DNA from: Phaeotremella fagi
Lineage: Eukaryota > Basidiomycota > Tremellomycetes > Tremellales > Phaeotremellaceae
DNA: 64,000 nt
Assembly: GCA_001599715.1 (NCBI GenBank)
Contig: BCHU01000012.1
Span: forward strand, 496,001 to 560,000
Reading direction: 5' to 3'
Notes under the pieces: generated by a model
What the model saw: the letters and a program-made list of their open reading frames with translations, nothing else
Database searches by the model: none
Told to the model about the DNA's origin: nothing
Shown: piece by piece, positions 38,232-48,600 of the stretch
Position numbering within the stretch: position 1 is the stretch's first letter
Layout of the letters: each line of letters opens with the position of its first letter
Translations under genes and position numbers: made by a program

Positions 38232-38680
38232 CGAGGTGGTTAGTGGTGATCCGGTAAAGATGGTTGTACTTGTACAGTATCGAACCATTCAGTTGTACAG
38301 TATATCCTACAGTTTTGTTCATATCATATCATTTTAATCGTAATGTAACGTAAATCCTTTTTCTCGGGGAATCAATTCTCATATCACTAAAGTTTTCACC
38401 TGACGATTCTATGGGTGGTTCGAGAATTCATCGCTTTAACCCCTAATCCCGTTAGATTGTGATCCCATTGGGATTACAGACTAATCTCTCCTTGTCTTGT
38501 GAAATTAACCCTTGCCTCCTTGCCTCCTAGAATAAAGGAAGAACTTGCCAAGTGATGGTACAGGCTGTAATGTCATCATCATGCACTAAAAAGTTAAATA
38601 CCGTCCAGTACGATGTGCTGACACACTATCTGCAAGTCTCATCAAGAGGTATCCCAAGTAAAAACCAAAACAGAACAAGA
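38232..38680. other. Promoter region of secreted paralog A
   Basis: This gap holds two TTGTACAGTA motifs near 38270 and 38293, a CCCCT motif near 38441 and a TGCCTCC direct repeat near 38510. An AGTTAAATAC element at 38592-38601 is shared with the third paralog. No coding exon is seen. Confidence 0.5.
38592..38601 (+). promoter_or_regulatory. TATA-like element of paralog A
   Basis: AGTTAAATAC lies 89 bp upstream of ATG 38681. The same ten bases lie 82 bp upstream of the ATG of paralog C, which suggests a shared core promoter. Confidence 0.4.
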
Positions 38681-39114
38681 ATGTTATCCAAACTCTCAAC
38701 CATCTCGTTACTCACTGTAATCACAACCATGGCATCCGTCAACGCAGGCTCATTGATAATCAAAGGCCATGACGGCGTCACCCTCTGTTCATCCGTCGAT
38801 CCAACCTGTTCCCTCCAAAGTCAAGATCTAGCGAGTCCTCTCAGTGACGGACAAGTCATCGAGGCTTATAAATTCTTAGCTATTGTTCCTGCTATCAGTA
38901 CTGATAGTGTGAGTGTCCTTTATTCTTTTCTTTGGAGAAGTGTTCACAAAGAAACTGATAATTGTATTAGAAAGTTCAATGTACCATCTCTGGGACTGCT
39001 CAGTCCGACACGGTCGTTTTCGATATCTACAATCAAGCTCGATACGCTGATGTCTGCGATGGTCCGAACAACGGTCTCAGCATTGGTTGTGAGAACCCTT
39101 CGCTGCCTTGCTAG
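38681..39114 (+). CDS. Small secreted cysteine-rich protein, paralog A
   Basis: Two exons (38681-38908 and 38971-39114; 62-nt intron, GTGAGT donor, TTAG acceptor) encode 123 residues. The signal peptide MLSKLSTISLLTVITTMASV ends at NAG. LIIKGHDGVTLC follows at once. The second exon encodes KVQCTISGTAQSDTVVFDIY, NQARYADVCDG and GCENPSLPC at the very end. Six cysteines remain after signal removal, an even number that suits three disulfides. Reading through the intron gives a different, non-homologous tail, so the spliced form is the correct one. The family is not one I recognise. Size, secretion and tandem copies recall fungal effector-like or cell-wall proteins, but no function can be assigned. 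Confidence 0.72.
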
Positions 39115-39864
39115 ATACTGTACGTATTCACAGTAGACAAATACTTGTACTTATACTATACAAGCAGTAAATCTCTGTTGATCGTATAACTTGAATTTGT
39201 GAGGTGAGAAGTGGGAAGATCAGAATGGTTGATACTTTGTACTGTTTGTATGTTGAGATGGATTCATGAGAGGTGTTCATGTGTTCCATTGACAGAGATG
39301 ACAACATTCATTTGATCAAAGAACTTCCGGATGTTGTGAAAAAGAGCAGTAAGTACGTACAGTACGTATCATTGAGATTCGGTGCATGGTGGTAACACAG
39401 TAGAGGAGATTGTACAACTACAGTACAGTATCGCATAATTTGATTACACAGTGGTAGTATATTTGACACTTTTGCTCATATCACATCAATTCAATCTTAA
39501 TGCAACTTATTCACTTTCAACACTTCACCAGAAAATCAGATAAGACTTTCTACACTGTTGGACACGCCAAGCGTAATAAAATCTCCAACCATTGATTTTA
39601 TACTCCTGATCTAGGAGAATTGCTTATCACCCCATTACTCCTTACTTTAACAGGGGCTTTTGAAGGTATCGCACCGTAAAAACAAGGGAGACGGGTTCAA
39701 GAAAGGAAAATTCATTAGGTTTTGATTATAAAACCTCTATGTCAGTACAGTCTGCAATAGGCAAAGTTCAAGTTCCAATTGAAAACTCATCACCAAAAAC
39801 AAGCAAACAAATCCAAACTTAAACTAAAAACAGGTGAACCACCATTGAACACTGAAACGAAACA
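39115..39864. other. Intergenic region between paralogs A and B
   Basis: No coding exon or degraded extra copy of the family was found here. It carries several GTACAGTAC-type motifs (39357-39366, 39420-39430) and an AGGGG motif near 39655. A TATA box at 39727-39733 precedes paralog B. Confidence 0.5.
39727..39733 (+). promoter_or_regulatory. Candidate TATA box of paralog B
   Basis: TATAAAA lies 138 bp upstream of ATG 39865, and the leader between them is CA-rich. This gene lacks the AGTTAAATAC element seen before A and C. Confidence 0.4.
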
Positions 39865-40285
39865 ATGTTTCTCCGAACCATTAAAATCCCCGTTTTACTC
39901 TTAACTCTCGCCACATTTTTACTTCAAGTTAATGCTGGTAAACTGATACTCCGTGGTCATGACGGAGCAGAACTTATTCAGGACCCTGATGAGATTCTTA
40001 TCGATGAAATGGTCGTTCCCATTACCAAAGGTGTTCTAATGACACCTTTCCATTTTAAAGCTCACACTCCAAGCATATACTACTCCGACGTAAGTCGTCA
40101 GAAGCCTTATTTAGCTTCAACTGATTCAAATTTTGTTTTGTTAGCAAACCCCATGTAATATCACTGGTATTCCTACCAATGATACCGTCGTTTTCGATTT
40201 TTACAATAAAGCTCAATACGCCGATATCTGTAATGGTCCTAATCAAGGTCTTACCTTAGTTTGTAAATACCCGGATCCCTGTTAG
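39865..40285 (+). CDS. Small secreted protein, paralog B (lacks the first cysteine pair)
   Basis: Two exons (39865-40089 and 40145-40285; 55-nt intron) encode 121 residues. The signal peptide IPVLLLTLATFLLQVNAG is followed by KLILRGHDGAELIQ. The second exon encodes PCNITGIPTNDTVVFDFY, NKAQYADICNG and CKYPDPC at the end. It is clearly homologous to paralog A in the GHDG block, the TVVFDxYN block and the PxPC terminus, and the intron falls at the same place and phase. Only four cysteines remain in the mature part, because the two near the N-terminus of A and C are absent. The loss of both partners suggests loss of one disulfide rather than random decay. Confidence 0.72.
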
Positions 40286-40798
40286 ATCGTTTCTTCATAC
40301 ATTTTTCTGTTCTTTAGAAAAGATTTAGTGAGGTTGGGTCTCGACATGTTAGGTGGAACGGATATTGTAGTTTCTCTCGTGAAATCGTTGAACTTAAATG
40401 TAATCAGTCAAACCTTTGTTGCCATTCCTGTACAGTACGAGTACAGTCGAACTTGACAGATTTGAGTTGCGATCCAGATGTATATCTACCCGAGTCTACT
40501 CGAAATTCAAAGACGTTATGCCTAAGCTATGAATGAGACTCTCTTTAGGTATTGGTTTGTTTTACATATCGCATACCTTTACATGCTGTAATCCAACTTC
40601 GTCCCCTTCCCCTGGATCACATTTGGATTGTCGTTCCCCGACAATCCGCTGAACCAAAGACAAAGAAAGCAAACAAAGGTAAATTGCGCGAACGTTTATA
40701 TGGCAAACGCGTTACGAGTTAAATACTGCATACAAGGATCAATATCCAACATCGGATTACCTTACCATCGACATTCAAACCCGCACCTTAAATCAAAG
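40286..40798. other. Intergenic region between paralogs B and C
   Basis: There is no coding exon. An inverted GTACAG motif lies at 40428-40446, CCCCT-type motifs lie near 40602-40615, and the shared AGTTAAATAC element lies at 40717-40726. Confidence 0.5.
40717..40726 (+). promoter_or_regulatory. TATA-like element of paralog C
   Basis: AGTTAAATAC is identical to the element before paralog A and lies at nearly the same distance, 82 bp, from ATG 40799. Confidence 0.4.
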
Positions 40799-41239
40799 AT
40801 GTTTCCCAAAATCTCATTCATCGCCTTGCTCGCCATGCTTCCACTTAACGCTAAAGCTGGCTATCTTACACTTGTCGGTCATGACGGTGCCCAGATTTGC
40901 GACACCGATACCAGTTGTCACTCGAATTACACTTTCAACCTAACTGACATCTATCTCCAAGGATATTACCGTTGGGAAGTTTCAGTACCTGCAGTCAGCA
41001 ACGATACTGTAAGTCAAGTCATGGCTTTGGGTCTGCTCGGTAGCGGTAGCTGACATTGAGATCAGAAAGTTCAATGTTTTGGTAGTGGAATGTCATTCAA
41101 GAACTTCACATACGACTTCTTCAATCAACCTGAATACGCGTCTCTATGTAATCAGGGAGATTTGGAGATCGAAGTAGGCTGTTGGAGTCCCCAGTTACCA
41201 TGTAACAGTTACACAGATAGTACTCCTGGTCTCAAGTAG
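40799..41239 (+). CDS. Small secreted cysteine-rich protein, paralog C
   Basis: Two exons (40799-41008 and 41066-41239; 57-nt intron) encode 127 residues. The signal peptide ISFIALLAMLPLNAKAG precedes YLTLVGHDGAQICDTDTSC. N-glycosylation sequons occur in the middle (NYT, NLT, NDT). The second exon encodes KVQCFGSGMSFKNFTYDFFN, QPEYASLCNQG and CWSPQLPC. It extends 11 residues past the terminal cysteine found in the other two copies. Six mature cysteines match those of paralog A. The most diverged parts lie between the GHDG block and the intron. All three copies face the same way, as expected from tandem duplication. The function is unknown. Confidence 0.72.
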
Positions 41240-41636
41240 TTGTCCATGCGTAACATTCTATGAGATATGATTTCTCTGTGTGGCTCATGTTTATAGGGAG
41301 TGGCAGTTCTTGCGGGGGTTTGAGAGATGAGGTTTATTTATGAGATGATCTTCGGTGAATGATATTACGGAAATACAAAAAGCACTCCATCAGAAAGCTT
41401 CTAAGTGGTATGAAAAGGCCAGTGCATGTCGATGATTTACCTTGGAGACACTAAGTAACGAATAATTGCTGTCGCTATTATTCTGAAACAAAAATGTTGT
41501 TTCACATGCCACGTGGATATCTTGCAACACCACAGAGTCACACACATTCTTGGTTTCCCTTTCTTTTCTCATCTCAAATAAATTCACCATAAATGAACAA
41601 TCCTATAACTCATAACTGAATAACATAATATTAGAG
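41240..41636. other. Intergenic region, nothing recognised
   Basis: This 397-bp gap lies between paralog C and the amidohydrolase-fold gene. Open frames on the minus strand have no features. It should contain the promoter of the downstream gene. Confidence 0.45.
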
Positions 41637-42756
41637 ATGCCCCCAAGAAGACCACCCCCACTACCAAAAAGTCTTTTCGTTGATAACGGTCCACTAGCTC
41701 CAGGTAAATATCGTCGAGAAACGGAATCTTAAATTGTCCCCAAACATTGATCCATCTTCTCAGGCTCAGCTCCCCTACCACCTTCACCTAACACTATCCA
41801 TCCAGATTTTGTGATTGATTCACATTCATACAATCATCAAACTCTCTTTGGGGGATTGAATAGTAGTTTTAAGAAACCGGAACTGAAAGCTGTAGTCTCT
41901 GTCAAGGTTGACACTGTTGAATCAAATTCTACTATTCCGTGAGTTTTAGCGTTGCATAGGTACTAGTCAATACTTATTTACGATTTAGTCATGACGTTAA
42001 ACAATTTACTATCCATCCCACTATCCTTAACACAGTCTTACTGACTCCACCCTCCGTCACTAATTCCGCTAATCAAGCCGTCGATATCATTCTTCCCTCA
42101 ACAACACCCCTTAATCTTCAAAAATGGGATCGATTAGATGCAGCAGTCAATGCTTTGCAAGAAGTCAACGAAGAGAACAAAGATGTCGAGAGAAAAGCTG
42201 ATAAGATCGTTATCTGTGAGTGCGTTCATGCCATTTTCGTGGAAAAACCTGACCTACCCCTTTTTAGCGGGTCTACTCACCCCACCGTTAACCATGCCAT
42301 CGACTCCACTCCTTTCCTCCGAAGATTATAATCTTTTCTTGGCTCGTCTTGCCGATTTGTCTTTACAACCCAACGTTTATTTAAAGGCTTTACCACCCTT
42401 TGCAGAGACCAAAGGTGCTGATGAATGGTGGAAGGATCGAAAGGAGTTGCACAGAGTTTTGAGAATGTATCGTAAGTCAACAACGTTTCCTAGCGACACA
42501 AACTGACATTTGATGTGCAGTTTCACCTGCGATAGAAACTTTCGGAACTCATCGTATAATCTTTGGATCATCTTCTGTCCTCCCGTTATCTATTCTCAGT
42601 CAATCCTTGGAACCCGATGTCAAATTGGAACAACCTATAAGTAACTCTGAATGGTATTCTGCACTCAGGGATTGTGTTGCTGGACTTGGAGAGGGAAAGG
42701 AGGCTATGGATGATATCATGGGTGGGAACGCTAAGAGGGTTTACGATTTGAATTGA
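41637..42756 (+). CDS. Amidohydrolase-fold protein, probably catalytically degenerate
   Basis: Five exons encode about 280 residues. After a proline-rich start (MPPRRPPPLPKSLFVDNGPL) comes DFVIDSHSYNHQTLFGG, where amidohydrolase-2 enzymes have their metal-binding DxHxH. Later segments match the TIM-barrel family: NVYLKALPPFA, ETFGTHRIIFGSSSVLPLS (usually FGSDWP) and MGGNAKRVYDL at the end (the usual GxNAxRLY). The histidine pair is altered and the catalytic Asp of FGSDW is replaced by Ser, so enzymatic activity is doubtful. It may be a pseudoenzyme or bind a ligand. Introns use GTAAAT, GTGAGT and GTAAGT donors and all keep frame. The terminal motif gives fair confidence in the fold. Confidence 0.65.
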
Positions 42757-42968
42757 TATTGTATTTGTACTGGTTAATGCACTAATGTCCGCTGACAGAT
42801 TTATGCGATACATTTACTATTCCTGTTCATACTTCCTCTTCTTGTCTTTCAAGGAATTTGTGACTAATTATTATCAACTACATACGGTACATACCAAATT
42901 AACACAATAAAAAGAAAGAAAGCATATTGTAATTGTATTTAGAATAAGACGTACATTCACCAATCCAT

Positions 42969-44213
42969 CTATGGATACAAGATATCGGGTCTGTTCGGGT
43001 TGTATTGTACGGTTAGCTGATTGTGAATATCCTCTCTAAGTGTGAGAGATCGAGATGAGGGACTAGAGTAATATAGTGAGCTGATCCTAGCGCTCTCTTC
43101 GATTTGAGAGATCGATTCATTGAACTCTTCGATCACTTCACTGAATTCCATATAATAAGCTGTGACGGGGTCAACTGGTTCTCTACTGTCGTGTACCTTG
43201 ATTGTTGGATTGAATATACTGGCTCTGGAAAGAATTGAGGATAAGGCTAGATTACTTCGTGTGTAGCTATAACGATCGTCAGCTTCGGGGGAACAACTAC
43301 AACTAATGGTAGATTAATACTGTAAACTCACTCAACATCGCACGCTTGTCTCTGTGGTAACAACAAATACAAAAGCATCTCCGAGATTGCCCTTTCTGTA
43401 TTCCCCGCAGCTCCCGCCAAACCCAAATATAAATTACCTATCTTCTCTCTCATCATCTGTCTTGAATCTTCTGAATTATCATTCAAATATTCTACTGCCT
43501 CAACAAAAGAGCTAACTTTATCCAACTCCTCTCTTGTTGCCGAACCACATCCACGGGATATCATAAAAACGGCATCAGCGAGTTGGGTGTTGGATACTGA
43601 TAGATCATCGATATTGTATCTGACATAGAATTCGGTGATAGGAGGTAAATACAAATAGGGTCCATGTGGCATGTCGTTTGCTGGACTATTCTTCAATCGA
43701 AAGTTGATGATTAAATTGAAAAGGTAGATCTTCGCGCTTAAATCCACCAAAATCCCTTGAAGCCTTCACGAAGAGGTTAGGAGTGAAAAACAGAATTTTC
43801 CTGCTCCACAAGGTGTAATTTCTCCTTTCAACTGGAATAAGAAATGGCATTTGCGAACATAGGAAGGCATCTATCAGACTTCCAATGGACTTCCAGAAGG
43901 GGGTAAATACCCGTCGCCTTCTTCGTTCTCGAAGGCTTTTGAGATGGATACGATAAATTTCGCAGCTTGATTTCCTTCCACTGTTCTACGTAAAGAATCG
44001 AAGGCTTTAGCGATACCAATGGAAAGACGGCAGGAGTTGGCATTTGAAATCGTTGCGCCACACACTGTAACGTTGTCGTCAAGTCGGAATCCTTCGCCAT
44101 TCTGGTCACCATGGTAACAACGAGACTGTGAGGTCAGAGGTCAGAGAACAATAAGACCATCTCAAAATCGTTCCACCCATCACAATAACGATCAAAACCA
44201 CAGATGCGTTCAT
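42969..44213 (-). CDS. Hypothetical protein, 5' end unresolved
   Basis: Three coding blocks on the minus strand read well. The first, about 44090-43876, contains NVTVCGATISNANSCRLSIG and KFIVSISKAFENEEGDGYLP. The second, about 43750-43330, contains PHGPYLYLPPITEFYVRYNI and NLYLGLAGAAGNTERAISEM. The third ends QLTVQYNPNRPDILYP at TAG 42969. The join of blocks two and three is a clean GTGAGT intron. Blocks one and two need one or two introns around 43760-43880, with a CTAAC branch near the acceptor. The start is not solved: ATG 44213 would give a hydrophobic, signal-like end but needs a poor donor, and it overlaps the neighbouring start by 10 bp. Cysteine and N-glycosylation sites hint at secretion. 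No family is recognised. Confidence 0.5.
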
Positions 44214-45648
44214 GTCCAAACAGCTCAGCTGGGGAGAGGGAAAAACGAGCGTGGGCATTGATAGATTCTGGAAATCGACCAACTTCATCCTCGAGTGGCG
44301 GTTCATACGACGATTTGATTAATATAATATCATTACGATCGATTTTGGATGGGATTACCAAATCCCCTGTGGGTTTGGATGATTTGATTCAATGGCTTGG
44401 GAATAGGGATTATGAATTGGGTAAGAATGTGTTAAATTTCCTAACGGATTGTCATCAGTAAGTAAAGTTTTTCATGTTTGTTCTTGGAAATGATAAGCCA
44501 AAACACATCAACTGATCTGACGTAAAGGTATATCGAACAATTCAACGCCCTTCCGAAAGACTTGCAAGAACTCTCACCCCCACCCTTCCAAGTGATATCG
44601 AACCTGAATCTAAACAATCCAAATCTCATCAAACCAATCCCGCAAAACATCGCACAAGAAGAACACTTTGTCAACGGTTTCCCCAAATTAACCAGAACCT
44701 TGACAACAAGTACCTCAGCGTTTTCCGAGGGGTCCTATTCGATAAGAAAACCTATCCTGGCTGCTTCTATGGCTAGAAATCCATTCAGATCATCGATAGA
44801 TTCGATCATCAGTGAGGAATCAAGTCGTGGGACACTTCTTACTCAGGGGTTGGGTAGACGTCGGATAGTCGTTCCTGCTGATATTACTATTCAACCTATT
44901 TTTGAAAATCGAACTCTACCACCTAAACCTTATCAGATGTATGTACCCCCAGATCCAGCACTGCAGCCTTTACGAACATCCTTCCAGAAAATCATGATCA
45001 AATTGCTAGAGTTGAATGGTACAGTGACTGTAGTCGATCCTGCAGCTGTCACCCGAGCCGAATCCGAATCCAGTCTAACAACTCATCCAGAAGTTTTGGA
45101 ACCTATCATCAATACACTTATCGATTGGTTTACTAGAACTCATCTTCCGGAATTTCTCGATGACAGTGTTAGAAATTTGCATAAATACACTGCTAGAGGT
45201 CGACTTCTTATTGGTGTGATGTGTACGATAGTTTCGTGTGGTGCTACGGTGTTGCTCTTGATCGATCCTTCACCTTTTAGACCGGATGGACCTGAAATAG
45301 AGAGGTATTGGAGATTGTTGTTAGTTCCTGTTTTTCTCGGTGGTATAGGTTATGGTATGGGTTCAAGAGCTGGACTGTGTTTTGTAAGTAACATCAGTAA
45401 GTCTCTATACTAATCATGACCAGTGGTTAGCATTAGCAGGTGTTCGTGAAGATCCTTTCGACACGAACACAAAATTCACAATGCTTTGGAGGTTAACAGG
45501 AACAGCCTGGCATGTTCGGAGGGTTGCCGACACATCTTTACTCCGATATCAACGAAGGAAAGCTTGGAAGATTGCAGCTGGTCTGACGATCTTTCTCTGT
45601 ATTCTAGCTTTGGTACTCTGGTTCTTGCCGTACATTGTATTATCATGA
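44204..45648 (+). CDS. RGS-domain multi-pass membrane protein
   Basis: Three exons (44204-44457, 44528-45383, 45424-45648) encode 444 residues. The N-terminal half looks like a regulator of G-protein signalling domain: SLRSILDGITKSPVGLDDLI, then ELGKNVLNFLTDCHQYIEQF. A linker of about 110 residues precedes a second helical part (PEVLEPIINTLIDWFTRTHL, PEFLDDSV) that would close the RGS fold. Three membrane segments follow: LLIGVMCTIVSCGATVLLLI, LLLVPVFLGGIGYGMG and IAAGLTIFLCILALVLWFLP. This plan, a split RGS domain followed by membrane helices, is seen in fungal Rax1- and RgsC-like proteins. The true start could lie in an upstream exon. The stop is 29 bp from that of PAN2. Confidence 0.68.
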
Positions 45649-45677
45649 TGCATGCTGTATGGTATGTTACGGTATCA

Positions 45678-48600
45678 TCACCAACGTTGTTTTGAATTAT
45701 GGTGATATGACTTTTTAGATGCTGGTGCAGATGGAACCGGTGGAGGTGGTAGTGGAGAAGTTTTCTCAGCTGGTGGTTTGAAATTCTATCATCAGCTATG
45801 CAAGAATCGACGACATACCGTTTTCCGACCTTCAATAAAGATATCATCCATTACATCCTCAAATCGCCCTTCCTGTTCAAACTGACGATAAAGTCTGTAA
45901 AGAAGAAGAGCGTAACGAGCATCTTCTATCGAATCATGAGTAGTTGTTTGAATATCTTTCTTGAGAAGGAACCAGGATAAAAATCGAAGAGATAGTTTTC
46001 TATGTCTTGCTGGATCGTAATATATGCTAACGGTATCCAAGACTTGTTCGGGAGGTACGAAGATATCTCTTTGTAAGTTTGTGAACAACGATGAAACTTA
46101 CTGATCGTTCTAAAATCTTTTGACAAGCCGTGTCCAATAAATGTACATCCCAGATCAACCACTGATATTTAGCTTTGACGACAATGTTGACTTACACAAA
46201 CGCAGCTTCTTGTAAGCCACTTTCAAAGGGACAAGCGTATGAGGAGAGTTGTTAGGATCCAAATCCCCACCTTAAGTCAGTAACCATAAACTAATTCAAA
46301 CTCACTTTTGATTCCAGAAAACTCCGTCAAATAATCAACCACAGTTTCACTGGTATGGATATAGTCATCAATAAAAGGTACACCTTCTTTTTGACCCTCT
46401 CCACGTAGGACAGAAACACGAGCTAGTGACATGTGCGACGGTCTTAAGATATTCTTCGTCCCGTCAGATCGGATTTCCATTTCCTCCTGCATTTATCAGA
46501 CTCTCGACCAGACTTGAGAACGTACCTGCTGAAGTGCAACAAATTCAGCATCAATGGCTATCATTGTTCCTGGCTGAGGAAGTTCACTAGGATCCAAACG
46601 AGTATGTTTGATCATGTTTGACCGTCGATTCCTAACGTAAATAAACATCCCTCTATATGTGCTCACCAAGCCATTGAAACATCCTGATACAGGACCTCTG
46701 GATCCATCTGCGTTGGCAACTTGTTCAAGTCCAATTCACTCTCTCGTTCAAAAATGATGATGGAGGGAGTCTGGAATCAGTCGTATTCATTCATCAACAT
46801 ACCTTCCATTCCGAGAAACTAAGAACCTCCTCTTCCGTCACAGGACGGACCAGAAAATCGTTAAACATGATCCATTCGTTGGGCACTATTGTCAGTGACG
46901 TTGTTCAACACCACTTACTCCTAACGAAAGATACTAAATGAGCCACTCCGTCATTGATTTGTACCACCAACGACTAATGGTCAATGTTGTAATCATTGAA
47001 ACTCACCTTCAACTTGTACACCACACCATCTTCACCTTCATCCACTACCAGCTCCCCATTTTCACTGCGGAAGGCGACACGATTAGGTAGGAATTTCCGA
47101 CCTCCTTTATCAGGCCAAACACCTTCGGAAGTCATAGCGTTGATACATAAAGTAGGAGGGAGGAGATCGATATTTCCAATTTCCCTCTTGGATTCCAATA
47201 CTGCAAAATGTCGACAGTTCGTACAACTGGCTTTCGTGATTGTATCTCGAACGATAGATGATTTTAGAAGTTGAGTGAATGGGAGAATAGATTTCTTTGG
47301 GTATACGAGATCCAACACTTGAGTTACTGAATCTCTAGATGATGTGAAGCCGCAATTACCACACACGTTGGTAGTTTGAGTCTCAAGACCGACCACCTGG
47401 TCGATAGCTGACAACGGACTTTGTCGTAATTGAAATGTTTCTCCATTGACCACAGACTCAACACTGAAAATGGACAGCAACCACCTGTTAAAATTTTGTA
47501 TCAACGTCCCATACAACGTCTGTTCATTATCCAGTAATCCGAGAGCCAATGCTAGATGTCAGCTGGTTCGATTTTAGAACTAACCTTGAGGAGTTGCGCT
47601 AAAAGCCCTTGAGAAATTACTAGCTTGACAATTGATACCTCTCGCATCTTCCAACATTCTGAACAAAAATCCAGCTTCACATAAAAGACAATGTTCTTTA
47701 CGACAATCAACGCATATGTGAGCTGTGGCTACGACTCGGATTGGGGTATAGTGTAAAGCTTGCAGTAGAGCGTTGGTATAGGAGTTCAAGATATGAGTTT
47801 CGAGACCACTGTACTTGGTATGATTGTAAAACCTTGAAGTCAGTTTGAATTCGATATACTGTACCTACCCAAAATCAAAGTCCTCCACTCCAAATTTACT
47901 GTATTTGATTTCCACTTTTCTATAGTATTTCGGTATTTCCCCAGCGACAGTTGTCTACTGTCAGCAGAGCCAAGTAACCACTCACCTCCTCTTCCACTTC
48001 TTTCTGAACCATTTTTGCAGTCTCACTTCTGAAACGTGGTTCACTTTCTCGTCGATTGTTAGTCATTCCAGCTTTGGAGACGACATTTCGTTTGCCTCGT
48101 AATTCTTTTGGCATCGTTGCGTAACCAACGAAATCGACCATTCGCATTGTGGTGAGAACTGAGTTTGGAACAGGTTCAGGAGGGTGAAAGAATGGAGATG
48201 AAGGTGGAGCGTAATCTTTGAAGCTGAAATTCGATAATAATGGTTCATTGTAATATGGCATACCGATCATGTTGAGCGGACTAAAAGTTAGTTGGAAATC
48301 AATGACTAATACTCACGAGTTGTCATCAATCTCAACTGAAGGTTCCACTGCATCGGGCCATTCAGGCTTTACACCATCATACCCATTGAAAGGGGGTAAT
48401 TGTCCCTCATTAGACGTCCACAAATGGACTTGACCTTCAGCATCTCCAAAAGCTAAATAATCACCAGCTGGACTGAGAGCCATAGAAGTGATGAAAGAGC
48501 TGACATCTAGTTGTTGAAATTGTGAAGTATTCGAGGCCATGTCGTAGGACTGTACCAAACCTTGTTGTGAAGATACGATGACTTTGGAAGGATCATTGGG

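Noticed and set aside
43828..44112. Minus-strand frame beginning MVTRMAKDSDL
   Set aside because: It lies in the shadow of a neighbouring frame with much better protein character (NVTVCGATISNANSCRLSIG).
45476..45847. Alternative 3' end for PAN2 (frame with [18 protein letters not shown]) overlapping the RGS gene
   Set aside because: It lacks the conserved NFKPP ending and would overlap the coding exon of the convergent gene.
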